The notes below the pieces were generated by a model. That model was not told the DNA's origin. It ran no database searches and saw nothing but the letters and a program-made list of their open reading frames with translations. Positions 9,538 to 18,935 of a DNA stretch of 64,000 nt are shown piece by piece (within the stretch, counting starts at the first letter, position 1; the number at the start of each line of letters is the position of its first letter). Source of the stretch: Kiloniella sp. (GTDB taxonomy: Bacteria; Pseudomonadota; Alphaproteobacteria; UBA7985); the NCBI GenBank assembly GCA_002690455.1, contig NZET01000028.1, positions 16,080 to 80,079 on the forward strand, given 5' to 3'. Position numbers and translations under genes: made by a program.

Positions 9538-10245
9538 TCAGGCGTTTGCCCGGGCACCAATCATATTGTGGCGGCGTGCCACGAACTCCTTGGCGGTTTC
9601 AACCGCAACCGCCGCATCACGGCAGTAGCCATCAGCACCGATGCTTTCGGCAAAGGCTTCGTTCAGCGGCGCACCACCCACGAGCACGATGTAGTCATCA
9701 CGGATGCCCTTCTCGACCAATGTCTCGATCACGACTTTCATATATGGCATTGTGGTAGTCAGCAGCGCCGACATACCTAGGATGTCGGGCTTATGTTCTT
9801 CAATCGCTTCTAGATAGTTTTCGACGGGGTTGTTGATGCCGATGTCGACCACCTCGAACCCGGCACCTTCCATCATCATGGAAACTAAGTTTTTGCCGAT
9901 GTCATGGATATCACCTTTGACCGTACCAATAACCATCGAGCCAATCCGTGGCGCACCGGTCTCAGCCAGCAGCGGCTTGAGGATAAACATACCGGCTTTC
10001 ATGGCGTTAGCGGCCATTAGAACCTCGGGCACGTAAAGGATACCATCACGGAAATCCTCACCCACGATGGTCATACCAGCGACCAATGACTTGGTCAGAA
10101 CGTCATACGGGGTCCAACCCCGGTCCAGAAGAATTCGCGTAGCTTCTTCGATTTCCTCTTTGAGCCCATCGTAGAGGTCGTCACCCATCTGCTCGACCAA
10201 CTCGTCGTCGCTCAGCGTGTTCAGATCCAAATCTTCGTCAGACAT
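9538..10245 (-). CDS. Methyltransferase cognate corrinoid protein (MtbC/MttC-like)
   Basis: This cytoplasmic protein of 235 residues carries a methyl group on cobalamin between a substrate-specific methyltransferase and an acceptor methyltransferase. It has a four-helix cap domain (about residues 15-95) and a Rossmann-like B12 domain with GDIHDIGKN at 111-119, where His114 would be the lower cobalt ligand. GMSALLTTTMPYM and LVGGAPLNEAFAESIGADGY complete the binding site. The start at 10245 is chosen because of GGGAG seven bases upstream; an upstream ATG at 10287 has no such site. It is followed by the DUF1638 gene. No methyltransferase is adjacent. The only MttB-family gene in the window is about 51 kb away at 61214-62770. 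Confidence 0.9.
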   Translation of the reverse strand: MSDEDLDLNTLSDDELVEQMGDDLYDGLKEEIEEATRILLDRGWTPYDVLTKSLVAGMTIVGEDFRDGILYVPEVLMAANAMKAGMFILKPLLAETGAPRIGSMVIGTVKGDIHDIGKNLVSMMMEGAGFEVVDIGINNPVENYLEAIEEHKPDILGMSALLTTTMPYMKVVIETLVEKGIRDDYIVLVGGAPLNEAFAESIGADGYCRDAAVAVETAKEFVARRHNMIGARANA

Positions 10246-10453
10246 GCTCGTCTCCCGGCAAAAGTGGACCGCCTCGTTGGGCGACACACTTATATTAACT
10301 ACTAGCTCGTTTAAGTCATTGCCCGCCCGGCCCCTGCCGCATCGCCGACTTTCGCATGTCTGAAAACGACTGGTGCCAGATTGTCGGGGCTTTGGAGCCT
10401 CGTCATAGTGCGGTACGAGCCAATCAGGCCGCGTAACCTGAGGAATTTAGCGA

Positions 10454-11488
10454 ATGCTTGAGTTGGTGGGTATCGTTGCCCCGTTTTTCATGGTGATCAT
10501 GCTGGGCTTTCTGGCCGGGCAACTCGGCGTGTTTAAACTCGATTCGGCCCGGGTTTTTAACAACTACCTACTGTATTTCGCCCTGCCGGCCATGTTCCTC
10601 TCAAAGCTTTTGGAACAGGATGTTCTCAGCGGATTCGACATCAGGGTGATGGTGGTATTCATGCTCGCCAACACCACGATTCTGGTTCTATCGTGGATCA
10701 TCCACGGCGGGCTTTACCGGCTGTCGTTGGGGGATACGGCGGCGCTGGGAACTACATCGGCCTGGGGCAATTCGGGTTACATGGGCATACCGTTGGCGCT
10801 GGAACTGCTCGGTGGGCCGGGGATCTTTGTCGCCTTCTCCCTACTGGCTGCCGATATCATCATCATCTCGATTGCCGGCTTTGCGCTGCATGAAATTGAC
10901 AAGGACCGCATTGAAAACAGCCGGAGCACCGATGGCGTCAGCGGCAGGGTGCATGCCCGTTTGCGGGTGATTTCTATGGTGCGCGCACTGCGCAAGACCC
11001 TGCGCAGCATTCTCACCAACCCGTTTCTGCTTCCTTTTGCCATTGGTTTCGCGCTCAGTGCTGTTCGACCAGGCTGGCCCGACGCGCTGACAGCAACAGT
11101 GGATTTCATCTTTCCGGCGCTGGAAATGCTGTCGGCAACCGCCTTTGGCGTGGCGCTATTCTCCATTGGCGTCGGCATGGCCCTGCGACCGATCTCTAAC
11201 ATCGCCGAAGCCGCGCCCATGCTGGCCTCGACCGGCATCCTGAAGCTGGTGGTCCATCCGGTGAGCACGGCGTTGATTGCTGCCCTCCTGTTCAATCTGG
11301 AACCTGCCGTATTCGCAACCTGCGTTATCCTCGCCGCCACCCCAACGGCGACCAATGCCTTCATCATGGCCACCGCGTACGGCAAGCGCGCGAGTGAGGC
11401 CTCGGCCGCCATTCTGGTCTCGACCAGTATCGCGTTTTTCACGCTTACCGCACTGCTGCTATATTTTCGTGCAGATTTAGGACTTTAG
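10454..11488 (+). CDS. AEC-family transporter (auxin efflux carrier type)
   Basis: A 344-residue inner-membrane protein with roughly ten hydrophobic segments in two halves, separated by a hydrophilic loop (about residues 155-185, rich in Arg and Asp). It has the family's paired patterns: NNYLLYFALPAMFLSKL in the first half, TSAWGNSGYMGIPLALELLG, and ILAATPTATNAFIMATAYG in the second half. Members export or exchange small organic acids, for example malate or auxin-like compounds. Substrate is not readable here. It is divergent from the corrinoid gene, with 208 bases between the starts. It may simply neighbour the one-carbon genes, with no proven link. Confidence 0.88.
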   Translation: MLELVGIVAPFFMVIMLGFLAGQLGVFKLDSARVFNNYLLYFALPAMFLSKLLEQDVLSGFDIRVMVVFMLANTTILVLSWIIHGGLYRLSLGDTAALGTTSAWGNSGYMGIPLALELLGGPGIFVAFSLLAADIIIISIAGFALHEIDKDRIENSRSTDGVSGRVHARLRVISMVRALRKTLRSILTNPFLLPFAIGFALSAVRPGWPDALTATVDFIFPALEMLSATAFGVALFSIGVGMALRPISNIAEAAPMLASTGILKLVVHPVSTALIAALLFNLEPAVFATCVILAATPTATNAFIMATAYGKRASEASAAILVSTSIAFFTLTALLLYFRADLGL

Positions 11489-11532
11489 CGCCGCTAGGTT
11501 GCGCCTCGGGCCTCTCCTCCGCTCTCCCTCGC

Positions 11533-12909
11533 CTAGTTGATCGACAGGATCTTGCCTGGGTTCATGATGTTCTCCGGGTCCAGCGCCCGCTTGATCGACG
11601 CCATCACCGCGAGCGACGGTGCACCGTGTTCGCGCTCCAAATACTTTATTTTGCCGTGGCCAACCCCGTGCTCGCCCGTGCAGGTCCCCCCCATTTCGAT
11701 GGCGCGTTCAATCATGCGACCATTGACCCAGCGCGCCTGCGCAAGCTCCTCTTCGTTGTCAGGGTCGATCAGATACTGAAGGTGAAAGTTACCGTCCCCG
11801 ACGTGCCCGACCAGCGGTGCAAGCAGGCTGGTCTGGCTGAGATCTTCGAGCGTTTGATTGATGCAATCTGCCAGCCGGGAAATTGGCACACAGACGTCCG
11901 TCGGCCAACCAACTGAGCCAGGCCTCATCCGCTGAACCGAGTAGAACATATTGTGCCGCGCGTTCCACAGTCGACTGCGGTCCTCCGGTCGGGTTGACCA
12001 CTCGAAGTCTTCCCCACCCAGCTCCGCCGCGATTTCCTGTGTCAGCTCCGCCTGCTCCGCGACCCATGCTTTGGTGCCGTGAAACTCGAAAAAGATATGT
12101 GGTTTCTCCACCATGCCCAGTTGGTCGGCCTCGTTAATGGCACGGATGCTAGCGCCGTCGACAAGCTCCATGCGGGCGACCGGAACTCCCAGCTGCTTGA
12201 CCATGATCGCAGTCTTGGCCGCCGCATCAATATCGGGGAACAGGCAGACAGCCGCTGACACAGCTTCAGGCTGGCCATAAAGCCTGAGCTGAATTTCCGT
12301 AATTACGCCCAGCGTCCCTTCTGAACCGACCATCAGGCGGGTGAGGTCATATCCCGCCGAAGACTTCGGCGCGCGCCCGCCAGTTCGCACTACGTCGCCA
12401 TTGGCCATGACCACGGTCAGGCCCAGCACGTTATCCTTCATGGTGCCGTAGCGGACCGCATTGGTGCCCGAAGCGCGGGTCGCCGTCATGCCACCCAGCG
12501 AGGCATCCGCACCGGGATCAATGGGAAACATCAGCCCCGTTGCACGCAGGTGCTCGTTCAGCGCCTTGCGAGTCACTCCTGCCTGAACCCGGCAGTCGAG
12601 GTCTTCTTCGTTAACCTCTAGCACCTCAGTCATCAGGCTCAGGTCGAGGGAAATACCGCCGCGAACAGCGTTGATATGCCCCTCCAACGACGTGCCAGTG
12701 CCAAAGGGGATCAGTGGCGCCTTGTGGGTTCGGCAAAGGTTAACGACGTCGACCACATCCTCGGTCGACGTTGCGAACACCACCGCCTCAGGCGGCACAC
12801 CGGCGTGATAGGCCTCGTCTTTGCCGTGGCGCTCCAGAACCGCAGTAGCGGTAGAATAGCGCTCGCTAAAGCGATGTTGTAAGGCGTCGTGCAGGGCTGC
12901 GGGTGTCAT
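11533..12909 (-). CDS. FAD-linked D-2-hydroxyacid (D-lactate/glycolate) dehydrogenase
   Basis: This 458-residue flavoprotein has the FAD_binding_4 (PCMH) domain in the N-terminal half, with APLIPFGTGTSLEGH, DPGADASLGGMTATRASG and MVGSEGTLGVITEIQL, and the FAD-oxidase C domain ending in GHVGDGNFHLQYL and GGTCTGEHGVGHGK. This matches the LDHD/GlcD group that oxidises D-lactate or glycolate and passes electrons to cytochrome c or quinone. No iron-sulfur partner subunits (GlcE/GlcF) lie nearby, which favours a stand-alone D-lactate dehydrogenase. It is 54 bases after the serB stop on the same strand and may be the last gene of the serine operon transcript. Substrate remains uncertain. Confidence 0.88.
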   Translation of the reverse strand: MTPAALHDALQHRFSERYSTATAVLERHGKDEAYHAGVPPEAVVFATSTEDVVDVVNLCRTHKAPLIPFGTGTSLEGHINAVRGGISLDLSLMTEVLEVNEEDLDCRVQAGVTRKALNEHLRATGLMFPIDPGADASLGGMTATRASGTNAVRYGTMKDNVLGLTVVMANGDVVRTGGRAPKSSAGYDLTRLMVGSEGTLGVITEIQLRLYGQPEAVSAAVCLFPDIDAAAKTAIMVKQLGVPVARMELVDGASIRAINEADQLGMVEKPHIFFEFHGTKAWVAEQAELTQEIAAELGGEDFEWSTRPEDRSRLWNARHNMFYSVQRMRPGSVGWPTDVCVPISRLADCINQTLEDLSQTSLLAPLVGHVGDGNFHLQYLIDPDNEEELAQARWVNGRMIERAIEMGGTCTGEHGVGHGKIKYLEREHGAPSLAVMASIKRALDPENIMNPGKILSIN

Positions 12910-12963
12910 GGGCTGTTCTCTCCTCCATCCTGACCAGCAGCATGGACGCCGGAGAGCGACAAA

Positions 12964-13611
12964 TCAATGCGACGCGGGTTGCAGGTGTGGGATCAGGTCA
13001 CTCAGGTCGTCGATACACACATCCGCCGCCGCCCTGGTTATCGGCTTGCCCCGGTAGGCCACCCCTAAGCCAGCCGCGCGGATCATCTCGATATCGTTGG
13101 CTCCGTCACCCAGCGCAACCGCCGCCGCTGCATCCGTTCCCAGCCGCGCACACTCTTCGCGCAACACGGCCAGTTTAGTTTCTGCTGTTATAATCGGATC
13201 TAACACTCGGCCGGTCAGACGCCCGTCCTCGAACGCCAGCCGGTTCGCGACCACTCGATCAAAGCCAAGCGCCGCACCGACCACATCGGCAATCAGATCA
13301 AAGCCACCGCTGACAAGCACAGTCCGCATCCCCGCGCTGCGACAGGTTTCGAGCAAGCCTTCCGCACCCGACGACAGTCGCACGTCCCGGGCGATGGCTT
13401 TGATCTGCGTCAGTTCTAGCCCCCGCAACAGCATCACCCGTTCATCCAGCGCAACGCGAAAGTCCAATTCTCCCCGCATTGATCGCTCGGTGATCTCAGC
13501 GATGGTGTCTGCGATCCCGAGCGCCTCGGCCATGTCTACGATGGTCTCGGTCTCGGCCACGGTTGAATCCATGTCCGAGACCAACAGACGGTAAGGCGTC
13601 GCTAGGCTCAT
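12964..13611 (-). CDS. serB: Phosphoserine phosphatase SerB
   Basis: HAD-superfamily phosphatase of 215 residues that releases phosphate from L-phosphoserine, the last step of serine synthesis. The nucleophile motif DMDST is at residues 13-17, followed by TVLVSGGFD (motif II), ITAETK (motif III Lys) and ALGDGANDIEMI (motif IV, metal ligands). It lacks the N-terminal ACT domains of longer SerB proteins, so allosteric control would have to come from SerA. The start overlaps the serA stop in an ATGA (13608-13611), which indicates translational coupling in serC-serA-serB. Confidence 0.95.
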   Translation of the reverse strand: MSLATPYRLLVSDMDSTVAETETIVDMAEALGIADTIAEITERSMRGELDFRVALDERVMLLRGLELTQIKAIARDVRLSSGAEGLLETCRSAGMRTVLVSGGFDLIADVVGAALGFDRVVANRLAFEDGRLTGRVLDPIITAETKLAVLREECARLGTDAAAAVALGDGANDIEMIRAAGLGVAYRGKPITRAAADVCIDDLSDLIPHLQPASH

Positions 13612-15209
13612 GCTTCCCCCAGTTCAGGGAATTCAAGAAAGCGACACCGGTCAATCTGTGGTAGCCCTCTGAGTGTGCTTAAGTCCTCGTCGCTGACCGC
13701 GCTGTCAATCTCCAAAAAGGCGATCGCGTCGCCGCCGGCGGCCAAACGGCCCAGGTGGAAGTTGGCAATGTTGATGCCGCTTTCCGCCATCCTTGAGCCA
13801 ACGGCCCCAATCAGTCCCGGCGTATCCTTGTTCGTGATATAGAGCATGTAGCGGCCCAGGGTGGATTCCAGCTGGATGCCCTTGATCTCAGTGATCCGAG
13901 GTCGGCCGGCCATCATTGTGCCCGCGATAGAGCGGCTGTAGTCGGGGGTCGTTACAAAGATGCGGACAACCGCTTGATAGTCACCTGCGCTGTCCGTGCG
14001 TGTTTCCTTGACGTTTATGCCGCGCTGACTGGCCATATCGCGCACGTTGACCAGATTAACCGACGCGAACTTGGTGCCAAGAATGGCCGCTAGCGCCGCA
14101 TTGGTGATTGGTTCGTGCTTGAGTCCAGAGGCATCACCACAGTACTCAATCTGCATGTCGATGATTTCCTCGTCAGTCAGCTGCCCGATCATGGAGCCGA
14201 GCTGCTTGGCCAAGTCGATCCACGGTCCGAGCTTTCGCGCGTCTTCGGCTGACAGCGACGGTGTGTTGAGCGCGTTTTGCACAGCTCCGTCTACGAGGTA
14301 ATTCGCCATCTGCTCGGCCACCTGTACGGCAACCTTCTCCTGCGCTTCCTGTGTTGAGGCACCCAGATGAGGTGTACAGATAACACTCGAATGGCCAAAC
14401 AGTGGGTTTTCCTTAGCCGGCTCAACCGCGAAAACGTCCAGCGCCGCGCCCCGCACGTGACCGGTTTCTAGCGCCGCCAGCAGAGCCAGCTCATCGACCA
14501 GCCCGCCGCGAGCACAGTTTACGAGCATTACTCCCTTCTTCATCTTGTTCAGTGCCGTGGCGTCGATCATGTTCTCTGTTTGAGGCGTCTTGGGCACGTG
14601 CAGCGTGATTACGTCAGCCTTAGCCAGCAAATCATCCAACTCAACCTTGGTAACACCCAGATCCTTAGCGCGCTCTTCGGACAGGAATGGATCAAAGGCC
14701 AGAACCTTGAACCCAATACCGATGGCCTTTCGCGCGACGATCGAACCAATGTTGCCTGCGCCTATCAGACCCAGCGTTTTGCCCGTGAGCTCGGTCCCCA
14801 TAAAGCGAGACTTCTCCCACTTGCCTTCATGGGTCGAAGCATTGGCCTGTGGGATATGCCGTGCCAGTGCGAACATCATGGCTATGGCGTGCTCAGCGGT
14901 TGTGATGGCGTTGCCAAATGGCGTGTTCATCACCACCACCCCATTTCGCGTACAGGCGTTTACATCAATGTTGTCAACACCGATTCCCGCCCGGCCGACT
15001 ACCTTTAGGTTTGTGGCCTGCCCCAGCAATTCAGGCGTCACCTTGGTCGCCGATCGCACGGCAAGCCCATCAAAATCCGGGATCATGTGGGCCAGTTCTG
15101 CAGGGGTGAGCTTGCCCGAAACCGTAACCTCGCAGCCGAGGTCCTCGAAGGTCTGAACGGCTTGGGAAGAAAGAGAGTCAGAAATCAGGACTTTGGGTTT
15201 CGCGCTCAT
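13608..15209 (-). CDS. serA: D-3-phosphoglycerate dehydrogenase SerA
   Basis: This 533-residue NAD-dependent enzyme makes 3-phosphohydroxypyruvate, the first committed step of serine synthesis. It is the long form: catalytic and NAD domain (about residues 1-310, with [18 protein letters not shown] and the catalytic HLGAST), an intervening ASB domain (about 315-450), and a C-terminal ACT domain (about 455-530, [20 protein letters not shown]) that normally senses serine. The start overlaps the serC stop in an ATGA at 15206-15209, and the end overlaps serB, so all three serine genes are coupled on one messenger. Confidence 0.96.
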   Translation of the reverse strand: MSAKPKVLISDSLSSQAVQTFEDLGCEVTVSGKLTPAELAHMIPDFDGLAVRSATKVTPELLGQATNLKVVGRAGIGVDNIDVNACTRNGVVVMNTPFGNAITTAEHAIAMMFALARHIPQANASTHEGKWEKSRFMGTELTGKTLGLIGAGNIGSIVARKAIGIGFKVLAFDPFLSEERAKDLGVTKVELDDLLAKADVITLHVPKTPQTENMIDATALNKMKKGVMLVNCARGGLVDELALLAALETGHVRGAALDVFAVEPAKENPLFGHSSVICTPHLGASTQEAQEKVAVQVAEQMANYLVDGAVQNALNTPSLSAEDARKLGPWIDLAKQLGSMIGQLTDEEIIDMQIEYCGDASGLKHEPITNAALAAILGTKFASVNLVNVRDMASQRGINVKETRTDSAGDYQAVVRIFVTTPDYSRSIAGTMMAGRPRITEIKGIQLESTLGRYMLYITNKDTPGLIGAVGSRMAESGINIANFHLGRLAAGGDAIAFLEIDSAVSDEDLSTLRGLPQIDRCRFLEFPELGEA

Positions 15210-16519
15210 GCTGCGAGTTCCTCTTGTTTGGTGGTTTCATCAGTTTGCCGGGCATAGGACCATGCCAGCCAGGGCAGCAGAGCCTCGATATTGGTTGTCT
15301 CGACCGTGCTACCGCCCCAGATACGCAGACCGGCCGGAGCCGAGCGGTAGCCGTTAAAGTCGTACCCTGCGCCCTCAGCCTCGATCCGGGCCACCAACGC
15401 CTTGCAGAAAGCAGCCTGCGCCGCGTCGTCCAGCGCTAAAAATGCGGGATCTACAATCTTCAGGCACATGGATGTCGTGGACCGGGTCGCTGGATCATGG
15501 GCTAGCCAGTCGATCCAGTCAGTGGCCTGCACCCAAGCATCGAGCGCTGCAAAATTGGCATTGGCACGAGCGATCAGGGCGCCGCCGCCGCCGATGCCTT
15601 CTGCCCAGTCCAGAGCAGCGAGCATATCCTCGACCGCAAGCATAGAGGGAGTGTTGATGGTTGCGCCCTCGAAGATGCTGACGTTGAGCTTGCCACCCTT
15701 GGTCAACCGGAAGAGCTTTGGCATGGGCCGGTCTGGCTGGTGGCTTTCCAACCGCTCGACCGCACGAGGAGACAAAGCCAGCATGCCATGCGCGGCTTCT
15801 GAGCCAAGGACTTTCTGCCAAGACCAGGTCACGACATCGAGCTTGCGAAAGTCCATTTCCATGGCAAAGGCAGCCGAGGTGGCGTCACAGATCGCCAGTC
15901 CCTCGCGCGTGTCTGCAATCCAGTCGAGGTTCGGCACCCGTACGCCAGAGGTGGTGCCATTGAAGGCAAAGACCACATCGTGCGCAGGAGGAACAGAGGC
16001 GAGGTCCGGCAGCTTCCCGTAGTCCGCACTCATCACATGCGCGTCGTCCAGTCCCAATTGCCCGACGACGTCGGTAGCCCAGTCCTTCGAAAAACTCTCC
16101 CACTCCAGCACCGTTACCGGGCGTGGACCGAGCAGCGACCACAGCGCAATTTCAACCGCGCCGGTGTCCGAACCGGGAACGATGCCAACGACCCAGTCGT
16201 CAGGCAGACCGAGCAGGGCTTTCGAGCGGTCGATTACCGACTTCAGCTTTGCCTTGGGTTGTTTAGCGCGGTGGGAACGGCCGAGTGCGGCATCAGCAAG
16301 GTGATCGAGCGACCAGCCAGGAAACTTGGTGCACGGGCCGGATGAAAAATTAGGATCGGTGGGCTTTGTCGTCGGAGGGCGATGGTCAAACGCCTCAGCG
16401 GGCGGATGATTCGGGTGCCTGTCCTTTGGGGCCGTCATAGGCGCAAATGTTGCGCTCGACGGCGTGTCCGCAGCCACACGCAAGGGTGCAGCGAGCGAAC
16501 GCACGGGGTACGTCGTCAT
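15206..16519 (-). CDS. serC: Phosphoserine aminotransferase SerC
   Basis: A PLP-dependent enzyme of 437 residues from the chosen start, converting 3-phosphohydroxypyruvate and glutamate to phosphoserine. It belongs to the alphaproteobacterial/archaeal subtype: [15 protein letters not shown] near the N-terminus, [16 protein letters not shown] and [17 protein letters not shown] with the PLP lysine. The start is uncertain. ATG 16519 has an AGAGG eight bases upstream but gives about 55 residues before the conserved core, longer than usual. ATG 16438 removes 27 of them but has no Shine-Dalgarno, and a perfect palindrome (16441-16455) sits just before it. The gene leads serC-serA-serB and is preceded by a hairpin leader. 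Confidence 0.93.
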   Translation of the reverse strand: MTTYPVRSLAAPLRVAADTPSSATFAPMTAPKDRHPNHPPAEAFDHRPPTTKPTDPNFSSGPCTKFPGWSLDHLADAALGRSHRAKQPKAKLKSVIDRSKALLGLPDDWVVGIVPGSDTGAVEIALWSLLGPRPVTVLEWESFSKDWATDVVGQLGLDDAHVMSADYGKLPDLASVPPAHDVVFAFNGTTSGVRVPNLDWIADTREGLAICDATSAAFAMEMDFRKLDVVTWSWQKVLGSEAAHGMLALSPRAVERLESHQPDRPMPKLFRLTKGGKLNVSIFEGATINTPSMLAVEDMLAALDWAEGIGGGGALIARANANFAALDAWVQATDWIDWLAHDPATRSTTSMCLKIVDPAFLALDDAAQAAFCKALVARIEAEGAGYDFNGYRSAPAGLRIWGGSTVETTNIEALLPWLAWSYARQTDETTKQEELAA

Positions 16520-16620
16520 TGTTCAAACCTCTGGTCTGGTGGCGGTTTGCTCCGCCAAGCCAGAACAGAAAACCGGACTCCGATGACAAAATCAAGACAG
16601 CAGCGCTTTATGGGCTGTCG
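16520..16620 (-). promoter_or_regulatory. Candidate serC leader RNA (two hairpins before the serC RBS)
   Basis: On the minus strand the bases before serC form two hairpins: GACAGC/GCTGTC at about 16596-16619, and a GC-rich one where CTGG and TGGCGG pair with CCGCCA and CCAG at about 16530-16561. The second ends a few bases before the AGAGG ribosome binding site. A conserved serC RNA motif of unknown ligand is described upstream of serC-serA operons in alphaproteobacteria. Position, lineage and two-hairpin layout agree, but I have not matched it to the covariance model. Confidence 0.45.
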
Positions 16621-16693
16621 GGCAACCATGCTCAGAATGCACAGCCTCGAGAAACATGGCCCCGAAAAGGGCTCTGCACCCGCCCTGCTCGGA

Positions 16694-17005
16694 TCAGGCG
16701 GGGGCCAGTTCCACCCGCAGCCCGTCAAGGGCGTCGCTCATTTCCAGCTGGCATGACAGGCGACTATTATCCTGTACGTCCATGGCGAGGTCGAGCATGT
16801 CGGCCTCTTCCTCATCAGCGGCACTGAGCTTTGCGAACCAAGCAGTATCGACGTAGACGTGACAGGTTGCACAGGCGCAACAACCCCCGCAAGCTGCTTC
16901 AATATCCAGCCCTGCGTCACGGATAATTTCCATCACCTTGTGACCGCTTTTGGCCTCGATGGTGTGTTCACCGCCGTCCCGATCGGTCACAAAAATCGAT
17001 GGCAT
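16694..17005 (-). CDS. [2Fe-2S] ferredoxin, adrenodoxin type
   Basis: A 103-residue electron carrier. Cluster ligands are Cys39, Cys45, Cys48 and Cys85 (pattern C-x5-C-x2-C...C within ACGGCCACATCHVYV and SRLSCQLEM), the adrenodoxin/FdxB pattern. An extra Cys42/Cys43 lies inside the loop. The acidic interaction helix AADEEEADMLDLA is typical of ferredoxins that serve cytochrome P450s or hydroxylases and of those in Fe-S assembly or cobalamin-linked redox. No P450, reductase or isc gene is adjacent, so the partner is unknown. It stands alone between leuA and serC on the same strand. Confidence 0.93.
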   Translation of the reverse strand: MPSIFVTDRDGGEHTIEAKSGHKVMEIIRDAGLDIEAACGGCCACATCHVYVDTAWFAKLSAADEEEADMLDLAMDVQDNSRLSCQLEMSDALDGLRVELAPA

Positions 17006-17159
17006 AGAGTCGCCTCCACTGAAAGTCCGTTACATCTCTGCGCTATGTAGGGCGATCGAGACAAAATTTAAATGGGAAAAGTTCACCGAAAAGACCCGCA
17101 GGATGCCGAGCAGGCCTGCGGGTTACGACGGGGCTTTGCCAAGGAATTGCGAAGAGCCG

Positions 17160-18746
17160 TCAGGCCGCTTCGCCACCGCTCTCGGCACTGTCGTGATGAG
17201 CGTGAACCCGGCGTTCAGACGCCTGCAACTTGTTCAAAGCGTGGATGTAGGCTCGCGCCGATGCAAACAGCGTGTCGTAGTCTGCACCTGTCCCGGACAC
17301 CGATCGTCCGTCCTGACTGAGCCGGACGGTGACTTTAGCCTGTGCATCCGTACCACCGGTGACGGCGTGAACCTGATAAAGATCGAGCTTCTGCCCGTCC
17401 TGCCCCGTCGCTTGCTTAATGCCCTTGAAGATCGCATCGACTGCACCGTTACCCTCGGTGGTCACCGTGTGCACCTCGCTACGAGCCGCAACCGACACAT
17501 CGACCCGAGCCACACCATGCACAATTGAGTGAATCTTCAGGTCTTCAAGGGTATAGGCCGCTTCCTGGTCGCCCGCGCTGTCGTCAACCAACGCAATGAT
17601 GTCCTCGTCGGTCACGTCCTTCTTGTGGTCCGCCAGATCCTTGAAGCGGACAAAGGCGTCCTGGAAAGCGTTTTCACCAATATCGCCGTAGCCCAGTTGC
17701 TCCAGCTTATTGCGGAAAGCCGCACGACCGGAATGTTTGCCGAGCACGAGGTTAGTCTTCTGCCAACCCACACTCTCTGGCGTCATGATCTCATAAGTCT
17801 GGGCATTTTTGAGCATGCCGTCCTGGTGGATTCCAGATTCATGCGCAAAGGCGTTGGCACCAACGATGGCCTTGTTGGGTTGCACGGAGAAACCGGTGAT
17901 CGACTGCAGCATCTGCGAGGCCCGCACCAATTTGGTGCCGTCTATTCTTGTCCAGTACGGAAGCCGATCACCACGCACTTGCAGCGCCATAGCAACTTCT
18001 TCGAGTGAGGCATTGCCGGCCCGCTCACCGATGCCGTTGATGGTGCACTCGATTTGCCGAGCGCCGGCTGCGACACCGCCCAGTGAATTGGCAACGGCCA
18101 CCCCAAGATCATTATGGCAGTGCGTCGAGATGGTACACTTTTCCAGCCCCGGAACGTTGTTCAGCAGCATCTTGATCAGCTCGGCGTATTCATCCGCGAC
18201 CAGATAGCCGACGGTATCTGGTACGTTGATGGTTGTTGCGCCAGCCTCTACCGCCGTCTTCACCACATCAACGAGGAAATCAGGGTCTGTTCGGGTGCCG
18301 TCTTCGGGAGACCACTCAACATCACTCGTCAGGCTGGCTGCGTGAGATACCGACTTGTGAATAGCCTCGAGAACCGCCTCTGGCTCCATGCGCAGCTTGT
18401 ATTTCATGTGCACAGGCGAGGTGGAAATGAACGTATGGATGCGCGCATGCGGCGCATACTGCAGTGCTTCCCATGCGCGGTTGATATCGTTCACTGAAGC
18501 CCGGCACAAACCAGCGATAACAACGTCATCTGAGGCTTGCTTTGCAATGGCTCGCACGGACTCAAAATCACCCTGAGACGCGATGGGAAAACCCGCTTCT
18601 ATGATGTCCACGCCGAGTTCTTCCAGCATGGCGGCCATCCGCAGTTTTTCATCGTGATTCATGGAAAAGCCAGGTGACTGCTCGCCGTCACGCAGCGTGG
18701 TGTCGAAAATCTTGACGCGGTTATCGTCGGTCTTTTGCATGCTCAT
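17160..18746 (-). CDS. leuA: 2-isopropylmalate synthase LeuA
   Basis: This 528-residue enzyme condenses acetyl-CoA with 2-oxoisovalerate, the first step specific to leucine. The catalytic TIM barrel has IFDTTLRDGEQSPG at about residues 13-26, IEAGFPIAS, STHCHNDLGVAVANSL (metal-binding His-x-His) and GIGERAGNASLEEV. The C-terminal regulatory domain (about 400-528) binds leucine for feedback inhibition. The start at 18746 gives MSMQKTDDNRV, in line with family N-termini; the frame is open upstream to 18872 through the leader region. It is preceded by a leucine-rich leader peptide and a terminator-like hairpin, so expression is probably controlled by attenuation. It follows ilvC, separated by an intrinsic terminator. 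Confidence 0.96.
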   Translation of the reverse strand: MSMQKTDDNRVKIFDTTLRDGEQSPGFSMNHDEKLRMAAMLEELGVDIIEAGFPIASQGDFESVRAIAKQASDDVVIAGLCRASVNDINRAWEALQYAPHARIHTFISTSPVHMKYKLRMEPEAVLEAIHKSVSHAASLTSDVEWSPEDGTRTDPDFLVDVVKTAVEAGATTINVPDTVGYLVADEYAELIKMLLNNVPGLEKCTISTHCHNDLGVAVANSLGGVAAGARQIECTINGIGERAGNASLEEVAMALQVRGDRLPYWTRIDGTKLVRASQMLQSITGFSVQPNKAIVGANAFAHESGIHQDGMLKNAQTYEIMTPESVGWQKTNLVLGKHSGRAAFRNKLEQLGYGDIGENAFQDAFVRFKDLADHKKDVTDEDIIALVDDSAGDQEAAYTLEDLKIHSIVHGVARVDVSVAARSEVHTVTTEGNGAVDAIFKGIKQATGQDGQKLDLYQVHAVTGGTDAQAKVTVRLSQDGRSVSGTGADYDTLFASARAYIHALNKLQASERRVHAHHDSAESGGEAA

Positions 18747-18848
18747 TTCTTCTGGTCCTGCTCTCGGCACCGGGCTCACCCATGATTCAACAATGGTTTT
18801 TCGAGCGTTGGGTCGCCGTGTTTTCGCTTTTGAAGGAAAAGATTTCAA

Positions 18849-18895
18849 GCCCCTGATCGCATGCCGGTTCACTGCCCGGCTGAGACGTCAGGGGC
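18849..18895 (-). promoter_or_regulatory. Attenuator hairpin of the leuA leader
   Basis: On the minus strand GCCCCTGA (18895-18888) pairs perfectly with TCAGGGGC (18856-18849). A nested GCCGG/CCGGC (18880-18876 with 18867-18863) completes the stem, and the transcript continues TTGAAATCTTTTCC, a moderate U-rich tract. The 5' arm overlaps the end and stop codon of the leader peptide. A competing pairing is possible between ACTGCTC in the leucine codon run (18914-18908) and GGGCAGT (18877-18871). This is the layout expected of a ribosome-sensing attenuator. Confidence 0.65.
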
Positions 18896-18935
18896 GAAAT
18901 AGAAGCAGAGCAGTAAGGACCATGCCGGAATTCAT
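18888..18935 (-). CDS. leuL: Leucine-rich leader peptide upstream of leuA
   Basis: This 15-codon frame reads MNSGMVLTALLLFRP and stops at 18888; an internal ATG at 18923 would give MVLTALLLFRP. Four of the last eleven residues are leucine, three in a row encoded CTG-CTT-CTA, with the CTA codon last. It lies about 140 bases before leuA and runs into the 5' arm of the terminator-like hairpin. Ribosome stalling at these codons when Leu-tRNA is scarce would alter folding of the downstream RNA and allow read-through into leuA. No strong ribosome binding site precedes either ATG, which is the main weakness of the call. Confidence 0.6.
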   Translation of the reverse strand: MNSGMVLTALLLFRP

